Source: Diogma glabrata (Eukaryota; Arthropoda; Insecta; Diptera; Cylindrotomidae). Taken from it: DNA of 64,000 nucleotides. Of this stretch, positions 20,941 through 32,245 are shown piece by piece. Position numbers and translations under genes: made by a program. Where the stretch lies: positions 192,288,766-192,352,765 of the forward strand of contig OY856188.1 of the NCBI GenBank assembly GCA_963693315.1, given 5' to 3'. Within the stretch, counting starts at the first letter, position 1. The number at the start of each line of letters is the position of its first letter. The notes beneath the pieces are model-generated. The model did no database searches and had not been told where the DNA came from. It was given only the letters and a program-made list of their open reading frames with translations.

Positions 20941-23900
20941 TTGACAAGGGGAGGTGACAGCCTTACTGTTAGGGCTAATATTGATGGAAAAAGTTGTTTC
21001 ATCACGTTAGATACGGGAGCAACAAATACAATTGTCCGCACTGATGTTGTGAAAGGGAAACTAAAACCAGCAGGAAGATACCGAATGCAGACAGCTACTG
21101 GTGAAAGTGCAAGTATTAAAGGAAAGAAAGTGGTCAACTTTGAAGTCGGGAATACTCACTTTCAACATGAAGTGGTTGTAGCTGACATTGTGGATGAAGT
21201 AATCCTGGGAATGGACTTCATGAGGCCAAATGGATTCGTTATTGATGCTGGCAAAGGAGTACTCACGTACGGAAATGTTGAGTTGCCACTCCAGTTTAAT
21301 GGTGAAGATTCAAATTGTGTTCGTCGAATAATATTAGATCACAAGGAAAAGCTGCCACCCCAATCAGAAACAATCATTTGGGGAAAGTTGGAAGAAGGTT
21401 CTGGGTCACCCAGGTTGTGGGTTGTAGAAGCCAACAAAGAACATCAAAATTTTAAAGAAGTCGTTATAGGGAAAACTTTAGTTAGATCGGATGCTGATTA
21501 CAAAATACCAGTAAGAGTTTTAAATCTGTCAGATACGCAGAAAACAATGAAAAAAGGATCATTCATAGGACAATGTGAAGAGGTAGCTAAAATAATAAAG
21601 TGCGAGCAGAAAAACATCAATTGCTCGGTCAACACAAAACAACAAAAGGCAGAAATGGAGCAACTTGTGCAGAAATGGACAGAAGGGCTTTCAGAAGAAC
21701 AGAAGAAAGCAGCACGTCAATTGTTGGAGCGGCACAAGTCTGTATTCTGTAGTACACCTGAAGGGAATGGCAGAACCAATATGGTAAAACATCGTATTGA
21801 CACCGGAGCAGAAAAGCCGATACGCCAGGCACCAAGACGATTACCATTAGCTAAAAGAGAGGAAGCTGATAAAATGGTGAGAGATATGAAAGAAGCTGGT
21901 GTGATTGAGCCTTCAGACAGTCACTGGAGCTCACCTGTGGTGTTAGTTGGCAAGAAAGATGGGAGCTTGAGATTTTGTGTTGACTACAGGAAACTAAACA
22001 TAGTTACGAAGAAGGATAGCTACCCATTGCCTAGGATTGATGATACACTGGATACATTATCGGGCTCAAAATTGTTTTCAACATTGGATCTGCAGAGTGG
22101 TTACTGGCAGGTTGAAGTTGCGGATGAAGATCGGGAGAAAACAGCGTTCAGTGTAGGGAATGGACTATGGCAATTTAATGTCATGCCATTTGGGTTATGC
22201 AACGCGCCCGCAACTTTCGAGAGATTAATGGAACGGGTACTAAAAGGCTTGCACTGGAAAACATGCCTTGTATATTTGGATGACATCATCGTCATGGGAA
22301 AAGACTTTGATGACCACTTGAGGAACTTGGCGGAGGTACTGGAAAGGTTGCAAGCAGCCGGTTTAAAGTTAAGTCCCAAAAAGTGTTCACTTTTCGAGGA
22401 AGAAGTAAAATATTTGGGACACAAGGTTACGGCAATGGGAATTCATACAGATTCTGACAAGATTGCAGCAGTTATGAACTGGCCAAGACCAAAGAACCTA
22501 CATGAACTACGAAGCTTCCTCGGATTGTGCACATATTACAGACGGTTTGTGCCAGGATTCGCCAACGTTGCCAAAAGTCTGCATGAGTTAACCAGAAAAG
22601 ATAAGGCATTTGAATGGAATGAACCTCAAGAACAAGCATTTGTAGAGCTCCGAAAGAGATTATGTACGGCTCCAATGCTGTCCTATCCTATACCAAATGT
22701 TCAGTTTATTTTGGATACTGATGCCAGTAATGAAGGTATAGGAGGAGTCTTGTCGCAGAATATAGATGGTCAGGAAAAGGTGATAGCTTATTTCTCGAAA
22801 ATGCTATCCAAGCCGGAGCGGAATTATTGTGTAACTCGAAAGGAATTATTGGCTATTGTGGAATCCGTCAAACATTTCCATAAATACTTGTATGGTCAGA
22901 AATTTCATCTCAGAACTGACCATGGTGCGTTAAGGTGGTTACTCCAGTTCAAAAATCCAGAGGGACAAGTAGCACGTTGGATCGAACGGTTGCAGGCGTA
23001 CGATTTGGACATTGAGCATCGAAAGGGTACTGCACATGGGAACGCTGATGCATTATCGAGACGACCCTGTCAAGTTGAATGCAAGCATTACAGTCGTCAA
23101 GAAAATAAGGAGAACATCATCGATGTCCGATTACTACAAGTGCTACCTGACGATGAATGGACTGCTGAAGCCAAAAGGAGAGATCAATTAGAAGATCCGG
23201 ATCTTGCACCGATCATCGAGTTCAAGGAAAAGGGTTGCAAACCCGTATGGGGAGAAATTTCTGATAAAACTCCAACTTTGAAGGCGTACTGGCCGCAATG
23301 GGACAGTCTCCAGTTAGAGGAAGGATGTTTAAAGAGAGAATGGGAAAGCTCAGATGGCGAGATAAAGCAATCCCTTACAGTGGTACCAAAAGGGAAAATA
23401 GAAGCAGTACTGAAGGAGTATCACGAAGGAACGAGTGGAGGTCACCTTGGGATCAATAAGACTCTTGCAAAAATACGACAACGGTTTTACTGGGCGGGGA
23501 CTCGGCAATCAATTGTGGAGTGGTGTCAAAAATGCGATAAATGTGCGGCGGTGAAAGGACCCGCACGAAGAAGTCATGGAAAAATGAAGCAATACAATGT
23601 AGGTGCTCCATTTGAAAGGATCGCAATGGATGTAGCGGGACCATTTCCAACAACTGATAATCAGAATAAATATGTGCTTGTGATCATGGACTACTTCAGT
23701 AAGTGGCCGGAAGTGTGTGCGATTCCCAACCAGGAAGCAACCACAATCGCTGAAGCTGTGATAAATAATTGGATCAGCCGCTATGGAGTTCCTATGGAGA
23801 TCCACACCGATCAGGGACGGAACTTCGAGTCAGCTGTATTCCAGGAAATTTGTCAAATGCTGGGGATTAACAAAACCAGGACGACAGCTTCACACCCACA

Positions 23901-24480
23901 GTCAGATGGGATGGTTGAGAGATTCAATGCTACTTTGGAGGAATTTCTAGCTAAAGTGGTCAGTAAGAATCAACGTAACTGGGATCAACACATTCCTTTA
24001 TTTTTGATGGCATACAGATCAGCAGTTCATGACACCACGACCATGACACCAGCTCAAACTATTTTTGGAAGTGATTTAAGACTTCCTGGTGACCTCAAAT
24101 TTGGAGCGGTACCATCAACATCATTGTCTGCGCAAGAATACGTCAATCGAATCAGGAAGAACCTTGAGGATATTCACAATCTTGTTCGGCAGAAGATACA
24201 ACTGACCAGTGATAAAATGAAAGCCCGATATGATATACGATCTAATAATAAAGGTTTCGAAGAAGGACAATTAGTATGGCTACACAACCCACAACGAAAA
24301 CGAGGGTTATCACCAAAACTGCAAGCTGCATGGGAAGGACCTTACAACATTATAACGAAGTTGAATGACGTGGTTTATAGAATTAAGAAAGGCCATCGAG
24401 GCAAAGCGAAAGTAGTACATTTGGAAAGATTGGCCTTATACAAAGGAGAGCTAGATCCTGTTCGGGACGAACAGGCTTAA
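20941..24480 (+). CDS. pol: Element A Pol, copy 2: protease, RT, RNase H, integrase
   Basis: This is a second 1179-codon frame with the same domains and catalytic residues as copy 1: protease DTG 24-26, RT YLDD 445-448, integrase D897, D957 and E993. It differs from copy 1 at five residues that I can see: S5G, I208F, I745K, C801W and Y906D (copy 1 to copy 2). None hits a catalytic motif. It lacks an upstream 5' LTR, promoter and gag start, so expression would need readthrough from neighbouring sequence. It arose by tandem duplication, not by a separate insertion. Confidence 0.94.
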   Translation: MTRGGDSLTVRANIDGKSCFITLDTGATNTIVRTDVVKGKLKPAGRYRMQTATGESASIKGKKVVNFEVGNTHFQHEVVVADIVDEVILGMDFMRPNGFVIDAGKGVLTYGNVELPLQFNGEDSNCVRRIILDHKEKLPPQSETIIWGKLEEGSGSPRLWVVEANKEHQNFKEVVIGKTLVRSDADYKIPVRVLNLSDTQKTMKKGSFIGQCEEVAKIIKCEQKNINCSVNTKQQKAEMEQLVQKWTEGLSEEQKKAARQLLERHKSVFCSTPEGNGRTNMVKHRIDTGAEKPIRQAPRRLPLAKREEADKMVRDMKEAGVIEPSDSHWSSPVVLVGKKDGSLRFCVDYRKLNIVTKKDSYPLPRIDDTLDTLSGSKLFSTLDLQSGYWQVEVADEDREKTAFSVGNGLWQFNVMPFGLCNAPATFERLMERVLKGLHWKTCLVYLDDIIVMGKDFDDHLRNLAEVLERLQAAGLKLSPKKCSLFEEEVKYLGHKVTAMGIHTDSDKIAAVMNWPRPKNLHELRSFLGLCTYYRRFVPGFANVAKSLHELTRKDKAFEWNEPQEQAFVELRKRLCTAPMLSYPIPNVQFILDTDASNEGIGGVLSQNIDGQEKVIAYFSKMLSKPERNYCVTRKELLAIVESVKHFHKYLYGQKFHLRTDHGALRWLLQFKNPEGQVARWIERLQAYDLDIEHRKGTAHGNADALSRRPCQVECKHYSRQENKENIIDVRLLQVLPDDEWTAEAKRRDQLEDPDLAPIIEFKEKGCKPVWGEISDKTPTLKAYWPQWDSLQLEEGCLKREWESSDGEIKQSLTVVPKGKIEAVLKEYHEGTSGGHLGINKTLAKIRQRFYWAGTRQSIVEWCQKCDKCAAVKGPARRSHGKMKQYNVGAPFERIAMDVAGPFPTTDNQNKYVLVIMDYFSKWPEVCAIPNQEATTIAEAVINNWISRYGVPMEIHTDQGRNFESAVFQEICQMLGINKTRTTASHPQSDGMVERFNATLEEFLAKVVSKNQRNWDQHIPLFLMAYRSAVHDTTTMTPAQTIFGSDLRLPGDLKFGAVPSTSLSAQEYVNRIRKNLEDIHNLVRQKIQLTSDKMKARYDIRSNNKGFEEGQLVWLHNPQRKRGLSPKLQAAWEGPYNIITKLNDVVYRIKKGHRGKAKVVHLERLALYKGELDPVRDEQA

Positions 24481-24491
24481 GTGGAGGGTAT

Positions 24492-25188
24492 TGTTACGAT
24501 TGCAGAAAAATCTAGACGATTACAGAAAGATCTAAACGATTACGGTCACTTCCAGGAAAATAAAATCAACAAACAAGTTAATGAAATGAATATTGTTGTT
24601 GTTGTCTCTTCTTAGAAATAGGGTCAACATAAACGATTTTATGAATCAAATCAACATAACGTAAAATAATCGAATATTCTAATGTTTTCTCAAGGTTTCT
24701 GGAAAGTGATGTCGAATTATCTAGAAGTATTGCAGAAGGTATATAAGAAAATTACCTATTGTAGTTTTTAATTAGTGTTATTTTAAACCTGCGATAGTGA
24801 AGTTGGAATTAGTTTATTTTAAACCTGCGATCGTGAAGTTAAAAATTATAAAAGTGATCTTTAAATTAGTTTTTGTGTAAAGTTTTTGTAAATAAAGTTA
24901 TAAGTGTTATTAAATAGAAATATTTTGTGTATTATTTTGAACGTTGTGAATTGGAAATTTCTACAATAAACCGTTGGAGTTTCGAAGCTGTTGGAAGAAT
25001 ATTCTAGTTGGGAATATTGTTTGCTGTATTGTTTTCCTGTTGTTGTGGAACAGTTAAGGTGTTGAATACTTAATAAAACCTGGTGTGTTTGCTTACTAAT
25101 CAGTGATCGAACTCAGAAAGAGATTGGGAATTGCGTTTATCGAATTGTGAGTTAGGCCAATTCGAAGGAAGTTTGGAAAAACGTAACA
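24492..25188 (+). repeat. 3' LTR of element A, copy 2
   Basis: This is a 697-bp duplicate of 18960-19656, followed again by ATAC (25189-25192). The polypurine tract (24479-24488) is kept. Confidence 0.93.
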
Positions 25189-25192
25189 ATAC

Positions 25193-25326
25193 AATCAAAA
25201 AATTACTTCATAGTTCAACACAATAAATTAAATTGTTTATCTGTACGGCCACTATAACTATAGGTTTATTTTTGCTTTTTTTAGAACCATAATTGTGTGC
25301 GTTATTAGTATTGATTGATTAAAATT
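25193..25326 (+). repeat. Repeat X continuation and LINE target duplication, unit 2
   Basis: This is a copy of 19661-19797, three A residues shorter. Positions 25310-25326 (ATTGATTGATTAAAATT) are the left target duplication of the LINE. Confidence 0.65.
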
Positions 25327-26626
25327 TTTTTAAGGCGTTCATGCTCCATGTAGGAGCGTTGCCAGGCTAATCAGCTTTGAATATTCACCACGGTCATTCG
25401 CAACAGCGACATAATTACCATGGCAGCCGATTTTTTTAAGGTCGTTTATTACGTCAGTCTCCCATTGTAGTCGTGGTCTTCCTCGCGGTCTTCCACTCCC
25501 TGGGGTACTAACGAACATTTTTCTAATCATTTCAGACTGTGAATCGGCTCGTAGAACATGCCCAAACCAAGCAATCCTATTAGAACGGATACAACCTATT
25601 ATATCAGGACCCTCAAGAACGTCACTGATCTCAAAGTTATACCGGGTTCTATACTCTCCATCGTCTGTCTTAAGTGGACCAAAAATGTAGGGTAGGATCT
25701 TACGCTCAAATACAGATAAATGCGATTCGTCATTTTGTGTAAGGGTCCACGTTTGTGACCCATGCATCACAACCGGTCTAATCAATGTCTTGTATAACTT
25801 GAGCTTGGTGTTAGTTGATACATACGGTGATCCAAGGAGAGGTTTAATTGAGTAGAAAGTTCGATTACCTGCAGCGATTCGAGCTTTAATATCTGTAAGT
25901 ATGCTGTTGTTTGAGTCAAGCATTGATCCCAAATATTTAAAAGATTCAACTCCCTCAATTCGTTCATCACCGCACATCAAATCTTTCTTCTCAGCCTCTC
26001 TTGAAACATTCATATGTTTGGTTTTATTGTAGTTAATTTGCAGACCAATTTTCCTAGCACCACTCTCAAGCGATTTAAAGGTCTCACTCATAACAGCTTC
26101 ACTTCGGCCGAGGATGACAACATCATCAGCGTAAGCAATCATTTGTACTGAGTTTATTGACAAGATATTGTTATTAGACGGTAGTTTCTTTTGACGGCAC
26201 ACATATTCCAAGGCTAGATTAAAAAGTATAGGAGAGATAGCATCACCTTGTCTTAAACCGGAGTCGACTTTAAAAAACTTTGATATTTCGTTCTCTACTC
26301 GTACACACGTTGAGAGTTCTGTACTGTCATTTTGCATAGTGATACCAGTTTACCAGGAATTCCCATTGACACCAGAGCAGACCATAGAGTCTCTCGTTCG
26401 AGAGAGTCGTAAGCCTGCCTGAAATCAATGAAAAGTTGGTGCACAGGTATGTTGAACTCTCGACACTTTTCCAAAATCATTCTTATCGAGAAAAGTGCAT
26501 CGGTGGTACCTCGGCCCCGCCGGAATCCACACTGATATTCTCCAAAAAGTTGTTCAGCAAATGGATTGATTTTGGATAGCAAAATGTAGGAAAAGATCTT
26601 ATATGCTGTGCAGAGGAGAGCGATTG
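25327..26626 (-). mobile_element. 5'-truncated LINE with 17-bp target duplication
   Basis: The minus-strand element ends in a short poly(A) (T-run at 25325-25331) and is cut at its 5' end near 26622-26626. ATTGATTGATTAAAATT flanks it at 25310-25326 and 26627-26643. A direct repeat of this length, an A tail and 5' truncation are the marks of target-primed reverse transcription. Confidence 0.9.
25339..26626 (-). pseudogene. LINE reverse transcriptase, C-terminal part, frameshifted
   Basis: Two overlapping frames (26582-26295 and 26337-25339) join into one RT by a frameshift near 26300-26335. The first contains FGEYQCGFRRGRGTTDAL and the metal-binding LFIDFRQAYDSL motif. The second contains DSGLRQGDAISPILFN, the catalytic YADDVVILG motif and a C-terminal WFGHVLRAD...GRPRGRPRLQW tail common in insect non-LTR elements. 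The endonuclease and ORF1 are missing because of 5' truncation. The frame remains readable upstream of the first Met to about 26620. The clade cannot be fixed from memory. A 130-bp relative lies at 51482-51612. Confidence 0.88.
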
Positions 26627-26640
26627 ATTGATTGATTAAA

Positions 26641-27240
26641 ATTAACAGCTGTTAATTTTATTCTGTTGCGTGAATGCTTCGGAACTGAATAAAACAATTT
26701 ATTTGATTGTGTTGCATTTCATAAATAATTTGACTGTATTTTATAAAAAATCAAAAAAAACATGTTCGCTCTGATTATATAAAAAACAATAAATTCAAAC
26801 TAATGCGCTTGTCACTCTCTCGAATATTGAAAAAAGCAATGGCCACTTCGTTCAAATTAAATCGAATTTCTATTGTCGAAAAAATTAGTTTTTTTTATAA
26901 TTTTTTTGGTTTTTCAACTCCTATTAGCTTAAAATTTAATCTCTTGCATTGTAGGTTATTTTATTTTCAAAATACCAAACAATTGAATAGGCATCAAAAT
27001 TGAATAAAATTTATTTAATTGTTTGGAATTAATGGTACAAAATAAAATAAAATTCATTGTTTTTTTTGTTCGGGTTTCGGGAAGTAATGAATTTAATTCT
27101 CTCGCAAATTTGCAAATTCGTAAAGTTTTGCTCGAAAAATAAAATAAAACAATAAAGACTGAACCAAAAAAATAATATTGTGTTCCGCAGCAATCGCGCA
27201 ACAGAATAAGATTAACAACTGTTTATTTTATTCTATTAAG
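26641..27240. repeat. Repeat X, right copy, MITE-like
   Basis: Terminal inverted repeats GTTAATTTTATTCTGTTGCG (26652-26671) and its near-complement at 27195-27214 bound this copy. It is the inverted homologue of 311-664. The palindrome TTAACAGCTGTTAA sits at its left edge. No gene is present; the 66- and 81-codon frames are not convincing. Confidence 0.6.
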
Positions 27241-27658
27241 GCCTTAGGTTATATAATACAAAGGATAAGCAATATATCACAAAATTTGTATACGTACACA
27301 ATAAAATAATAAAAAATATTGATGTTCTTATTGAAATTCAATTTATGTATTGAAAATTAATTACACAACAGAAAAGACTCCTGTAAAAATAAATACAAAA
27401 CAACAGGCTCCTATGTTTGCAAGAAAGAATTAATTGTCAAACAATATCCATTTCATGCAAAATTCAAAGAAAACAATTAACCATTAATGATTAAATTTTG
27501 GTAAGGGGAATATTTTCAGTTTTATTTTAATCGAAATATTTTTGTGAAAAATAACATAAATACGAATAAGGTTGCACATTTTCAAATAGTTGAAAATGTA
27601 CAAATATGTCATTTTATTGATATGTTTGGTCAAGATACTGAGAGCCTCAATAATAATT
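27241..27658. other. A+T-rich spacer
   Basis: No gene or complete element is seen. A GGATAAGCAATAT motif near 27263 recurs reversed near 30160, suggesting degraded repeat sequence. Confidence 0.4.
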
Positions 27659-27659
27659 A

Positions 27660-28099
27660 CTAGGAAGGCCCGGCGTGCTTCGCTACGCTTATAAATAAAG
27701 TTTTTGCGTAGACATTTTGTTGACGTAGAAGCAATGATTTCAAAAAGTGGTAACGAGAAATGCTAGCATATAATTTTTAATTTTTCTTTTTAAATATATG
27801 AATGAAAAATAATCAGAACTCTAGCTGATCAGTTCGGATATATGAAAAATTAGCGATCAAATAAGTTTTCAAGTAAGCTTATTTTATCTCTAACTTATTT
27901 GATCGCTAATTTTTCATATATCCGAACTGATCAGCTAGAGTTCTGATTATTTTTCATTCATATATTTAAAAAGAAAAATTAAAAATTATATGCTAGCATT
28001 TCTCGTTACCACTTTTTGAAATCATTGCTTCTACGTCAACAAAATGTCTACGCAAAAACTTTATTTATAAGCGTAGCGAAGCACGCCGGGCCTTCCTAG
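27660..28099. repeat. 440-bp terminal palindrome of Helitron copy 1
   Basis: The sequence begins CTAGGAAGGCCCGGCG and ends with its exact complement, and the arms pair over their whole length apart from a loop of about 30 bases near 27865-27900. Both ends read as Helitron 3' ends, so it looks like two 3' termini joined head to head. Confidence 0.9.
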
Positions 28100-29685
28100 T
28101 TAATTTTAAAGCATGAATAGAACACATTGAAATTTCATCTATAATAATGATTGATGCATTATTAATATATGTGCCATGTACAATGTTTGGAGTTATATTT
28201 GGCATTGAATTCTCTAATAATGGAATTGGTAATTTGAAAACATTATGCAAAGTTCGCCCCCCAATCAAAAGAGTTGATGCAATACCACTGAAGGCAGTTA
28301 CAATACACGAAAGATTTAGTGAATTAAATTTATGAATGATTGCCGTTTGAACAAAAGTTTTGCCACAACCTGCATGAGCTGTCAAGAAAAAAAGCTAAAG
28401 CATTCGGAGGAACATTCAAACCACAGATAAATGCAAATAATTGACGAAACTGTTTTGGTGATTGAATTTCTGAAGCTTCAAGTAAACATTCACGCTATTC
28501 ATTATCATTTGTTGCAATACCTCGAGCTTCACATGCTGCAACAAAAGTAGGGTAGGGTACACCTTCATACATACGTAGATCAAAAAAAGATTTTGGACCA
28601 CGAACATGCAACAGAAGTAAACGCATATGAAACAATTCTATATCTTTTGGAGTAACCATATATAATCGAGCAACAACTTTATCAGCCCCACGTTGTCTTC
28701 TTTTCCACGATTTACTTTGGTCATACCAAACATAATTAATTCTGTATACAAAAACTCATTAGCTAAATTATCAATGGAATTCAAATGGAAAAATGCTAAC
28801 AATTTTGTTCTTGATACATTTGCGACTGTGCCAGCCACATTACCATTCCTGATATAAACATTTTGTCTATTAGGCAAATGACAATCAAGTCGAATAATTG
28901 TATGAGATTGAAAATGCATTGGAAATTCAAATATGCGCCAAGCAGCTTCAGTCGAACCAACATACCGTCCATTCAAAAAATCTTGAATTTCATTTCCCAC
29001 AATCGCATCATCATTATTCACTGCATTCTCTCCATTCACTCTCAATTCAACATTGGCAGAATCATAGTCTTTATATACATACTTGTAAACATATTTCACA
29101 CTTTTAACAGTCGTACATATTTCCACGTTAATATGACAATTGAATTTTGCAAGAAGATAAATATTATACGGAACAACATATCTATTATCAAGAGATGCAC
29201 CACGTACATCAACACTCATACCATTATCACGTCGACGGTACAAAGGATAACCATTCACATATTCTTTAATATTTTCAGAAAAAGGTTTTGGAAAATTATT
29301 ACTACATTTACCACTCTCATACAAACAGAATTGGGATTTAGAGCACCACATGGTTCATGCATCATATGACGTTTCACATATTCATGTAATTTAGGAAAAA
29401 GAATGGGATCAGGGATTTCAGTACATACAAATTTATTAATCATTTCATTTCCATCAATTCTATCTTCATCTGACAAATTTAACAAAATTCATCATTTTTA
29501 AAAATAGCAACCACATCAGTTTGAACAGCATCATTAAAACGACGAATATCACATTCTCTGTTAACTTTTATAACCATTGACACATCAGCAGTAACATTCT
29601 CAGGTCTTTCACAAAATTCATGCATTGATTTAAAAGAACGAACAAAAGGATTCACACGATCTAACTCAAAACCTATCTTACGCAT
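28065..29685 (-). pseudogene. Broken Helitron Rep/helicase gene, copy 1
   Basis: Minus-strand frames correspond one to one with those of copy 2 (36091-37711) and share its deletions, frameshifts and stop. In order from 29685: a pre-Rep segment (ENVTADVSMVIKVN), the end of the Helitron-like N region (EIPDPILFPKLHEYVKRHM), the central region (NFPKPFSEN, PYNIYLLAKFNCHINVEICT, VKYVYKYVYKDYD) and the start of a PIF1-type helicase with Walker A AGCGKT and Walker B IIIIDEISM. The catalytic HUH and Tyr motifs of Rep and most of the helicase are absent. It cannot encode a working transposase. Confidence 0.88.
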
Positions 29686-30067
29686 AAGAAAAAATTCGAA
29701 ATGAAATTTAAAACATAGAAAAACAATATGTACGTTTATTCACATTCAAAGAAATAAATATACTAACAGCTGAGAAAAAATTAAATATAAAAAAGAATAA
29801 CAAAATAAAGTTTTAAGTTTCGTTTTTGTTGTTCGTTGTTCGATAGCAAATATATTTTTATATGTATGTAAACTTATAATGCATATGTATAGAAAAAGTT
29901 TTCCGTATATAATAACTTTTTTATTTATGATCCGATTTGTTTGAATCCGGATCCCAATATAGGTTACACTAATATCAGTTAGCTGTGAAAATTTGAATTG
30001 AATCCATCTGCGAATAAAAAAGCCTTATGCTCCACAAAGTTTTAATCTAGCGTATTAATATATAAGA

Positions 30068-30590
30068 TATATTCTAGGCTACTGGTTTTTAATACAAATA
30101 CTATCTTGTTAAATTCGCATACTACTTAATTTAAAAAAAAATAAACTTGAACTTTAAAAAATATTGCTTATCCTGTATATTTTATAATCTAAGACTAATA
30201 ACGCAAACAATTATGGTTGTAAAATAACAAAAATAAACCTATCTTTGTAGTTGCCGGAAGGATAAATTTTTTTTTTCAAATACTCGAACATTTAATTTTT
30301 GCTTCAAATTTGATGCTTTACTTTGTATTAAAAATAAAAATAGATTGTTTTTCTGAATGGTTTGTCCAATTATGCAAGTTGAAGTATTATGATTGAAATA
30401 AATAAAAAAAATGACGAAAAAGTACTATAAAAAACATAAAATTGCTGCCATAAGGTTAAAGAAAACTGCTAGTAAACTATTTTTCCAATTCAATATTAAA
30501 ATATGGAGGGGCTGAAATCTCACAGCTCTGAGATATCAAGACTTCGGTCTGGGTTAAGGATGTTGATATAGTTTTCGGCAAAAAATTTTA
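30068..30590. other. A+T-rich spacer with X-related fragment
   Basis: Positions 30190-30260 match, in reverse, the X-derived sequence at about 19720-19790 (AATAACGCAAACAATTATGG on the plus strand). No gene is seen in the remainder. Confidence 0.45.
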
Positions 30591-31009
30591 ATGTGGACAT
30601 GGTTTTTAGTTTTTGGGCAGCGATGTACATCAAAAATAACTCTTTGTTAAAGTACAAGTATTTTTTATCTCTGTTTAAAAATTTATTACAAAACTAACAC
30701 AAAACATCAATACGTTGCCGGAAAATTATAATCAAAATTCCAAAAATATTGTTAAATTAAATAAAATCAAACTTTTTCAAAATTCCAAAAATATTCCAAA
30801 TATTAGAATAAAATCAAATATTTAAATTTTTTCTAAATTCCAATAATATTTCAAAAATTCTTAAAAATTCAAACTTTTTCCAAAATTCTAAAAATATTGC
30901 AAAAATTATTACAAAATCAAAAATACAAACTTTTTCAAAATTCCAAAAATATTTCAAAAACTATAACAAATTCAAAAATTTCCATGTCCAATTTCATTTT
31001 AAATTACAT

Positions 31010-32245
31010 TTACGTCATAAAAACAGCTACATTTTTTTTCCCAAAAAATTGGCTAAAAAATTAAATGAAATCATTTTTTGACACACTTGACATTATTTTT
31101 TGACAAACTTATAATGTCATAATTCTCTATAATAATAATAAAATATCATGTCATACGAACTATTAATTTTATTTTTTTCTAAAAAAATTGGGTAAAAAAT
31201 AAATAAAAACCTTTCTTTTGACACACTTGACACCATTTTTTGACAAACTTATAATGCCATAATTCTAAATAATAATAATAGTCCCTGGGCCTTCACCTAC
31301 ATAATTTTGTGATTACCACATATTTTATACTTCGTGATGCGCCTGTCCTTGACGAGCCCGAAAACATTTGTTCTATAATTTTTCTTAAATCGGCCGCTTT
31401 TGCGTTCGGCAAGCTCCGAAAAATGCCGATTGCCCACGATCTTGTAAATTTGCTACCACATTTATTTTTTTTGACTGTGGAGGTTGGAAATTTGTTTTAG
31501 AATACGAAGGTAAGCTTGTCCGACCAAAATGTGTTTGCTATTGTCGAGTCCGACAACTGACATTTTGGATGTTTGGGTTGTCGGACTATACAATAGCAGA
31601 CAAATTTTTGTCGGACAAGGTTACCCTTGTGTTCTAAATCAAATTTCCAACCCCCATAGTTAAAAAAAACAAAAATTTACAAGATCCCGGGCAATCGGCA
31701 TTTTCCGGAGCTTGCCGAAAGCAAAAGCGGCCGATTTGAAAAAAATCGCAGAACAAATGTTTTCGGGCTCGTCAAGGACAGGCGCATCACGAAGTATAAA
31801 ATATGTGGTAATCACAAAATTATGTAGGTGAAGGCCCAGGGACTATAATAAAATTTCATTTCAAACAAACACTTTTATTTTTTTTGCAAAAAATTAGGTA
31901 AAAAACTAAATAAAAATCTTTTGACACACTTGACAACATTTTTTTGACAAACTTATAATGCCATAATTCTCAATAATAATAATTAAATTTCATTTCAAAC
32001 AAACAATTTTATTTTTTCCAAAAAATTAGGTAAAAAATAAATAAAAATCTTTTTTTTGACACACTTGACAACACTTTTTTGACAAACTTATAATGCCATA
32101 ATTCTCAATAATAATAATAAAACTTCATTTCAAATAAACAATTAATTTTATTTTTTTTCCAAAAAATTAGGTAAAAAAATAAATAAAAATCTTTCTTTTG
32201 ACACACTGGACAACTTTTTTTTGACAAACTTATAATGCAATAATC
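31010..32245 (+). repeat. ~137-bp minisatellite, about five copies, interrupted
   Basis: The landmark TTTGACACACTTGACA recurs near 31080, 31219, 31923, 32058 and 32199. Spacings are 139, 137 (after removing a 567-bp insertion), 135 and 141 bp. Copy 2 of repeat Y has a single such unit near 54614, so the array expanded in this copy only. Confidence 0.85.
31279..31845. mobile_element. 567-bp foldback element inside the minisatellite
   Basis: The ends are TAGTCCCTGGGCCTTCACC and its exact complement. The arms pair over about 270 bp each, including GCGCCTGTCCTTGACGAGCC and its complement, with a centre near 31540-31590. It is clearly higher in GC than its surroundings. The target duplication cannot be fixed because the flanks are (AAT)n. 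No coding capacity is visible; the 63-codon frame is part of one arm. Confidence 0.88.

Larger units (their letters stand above)
14659..25722. repeat. 5.53-kb direct tandem duplication
   Basis: Unit 1 (14659-20190) and unit 2 (20191-25719) are nearly identical, with a constant offset of 5532 bp that drops to 5529 after a 3-base difference in an A-run near 19665. Each unit carries, in order, the right part of the hAT element, the end of the LTR of B, the gag end, pol and 3' LTR of A, a piece of X and a LINE end. ATG is shared at the start, the junction and the end (14659-14661, 20191-20193, 25720-25722), a 3-bp microhomology. Confidence 0.93.
27660..30067 (-). mobile_element. Helitron copy 1 (minus orientation), non-autonomous
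   Basis: Read on the minus strand it starts TCTTATATATTAATACGC after an A (complement of T at 30068). It ends CCTTCCTAG before a T (complement of A at 27659), with a GCGTAGCGAAGCACGC hairpin just inside the 3' end. TC start, CTAG end, 3' hairpin and insertion between A and T are the canonical Helitron signature. It is 2408 bp, the same as the inverted copy at 35709-38116, and every stretch I compared is identical. Confidence 0.92.

Noticed and set aside
15409..24480. Two independent gypsy insertions, one per pol gene
   Set aside because: The second pol is preceded by hAT and B-LTR fragments and followed by the same X and LINE sequence, with a constant offset. It is a tandem duplication, and the second unit has no 5' LTR.
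28863..29369. 168-codon plus-strand ORF, also at 36407-36913 on the minus strand
   Set aside because: It is antisense to the conserved Helitron coding region and has no domain.
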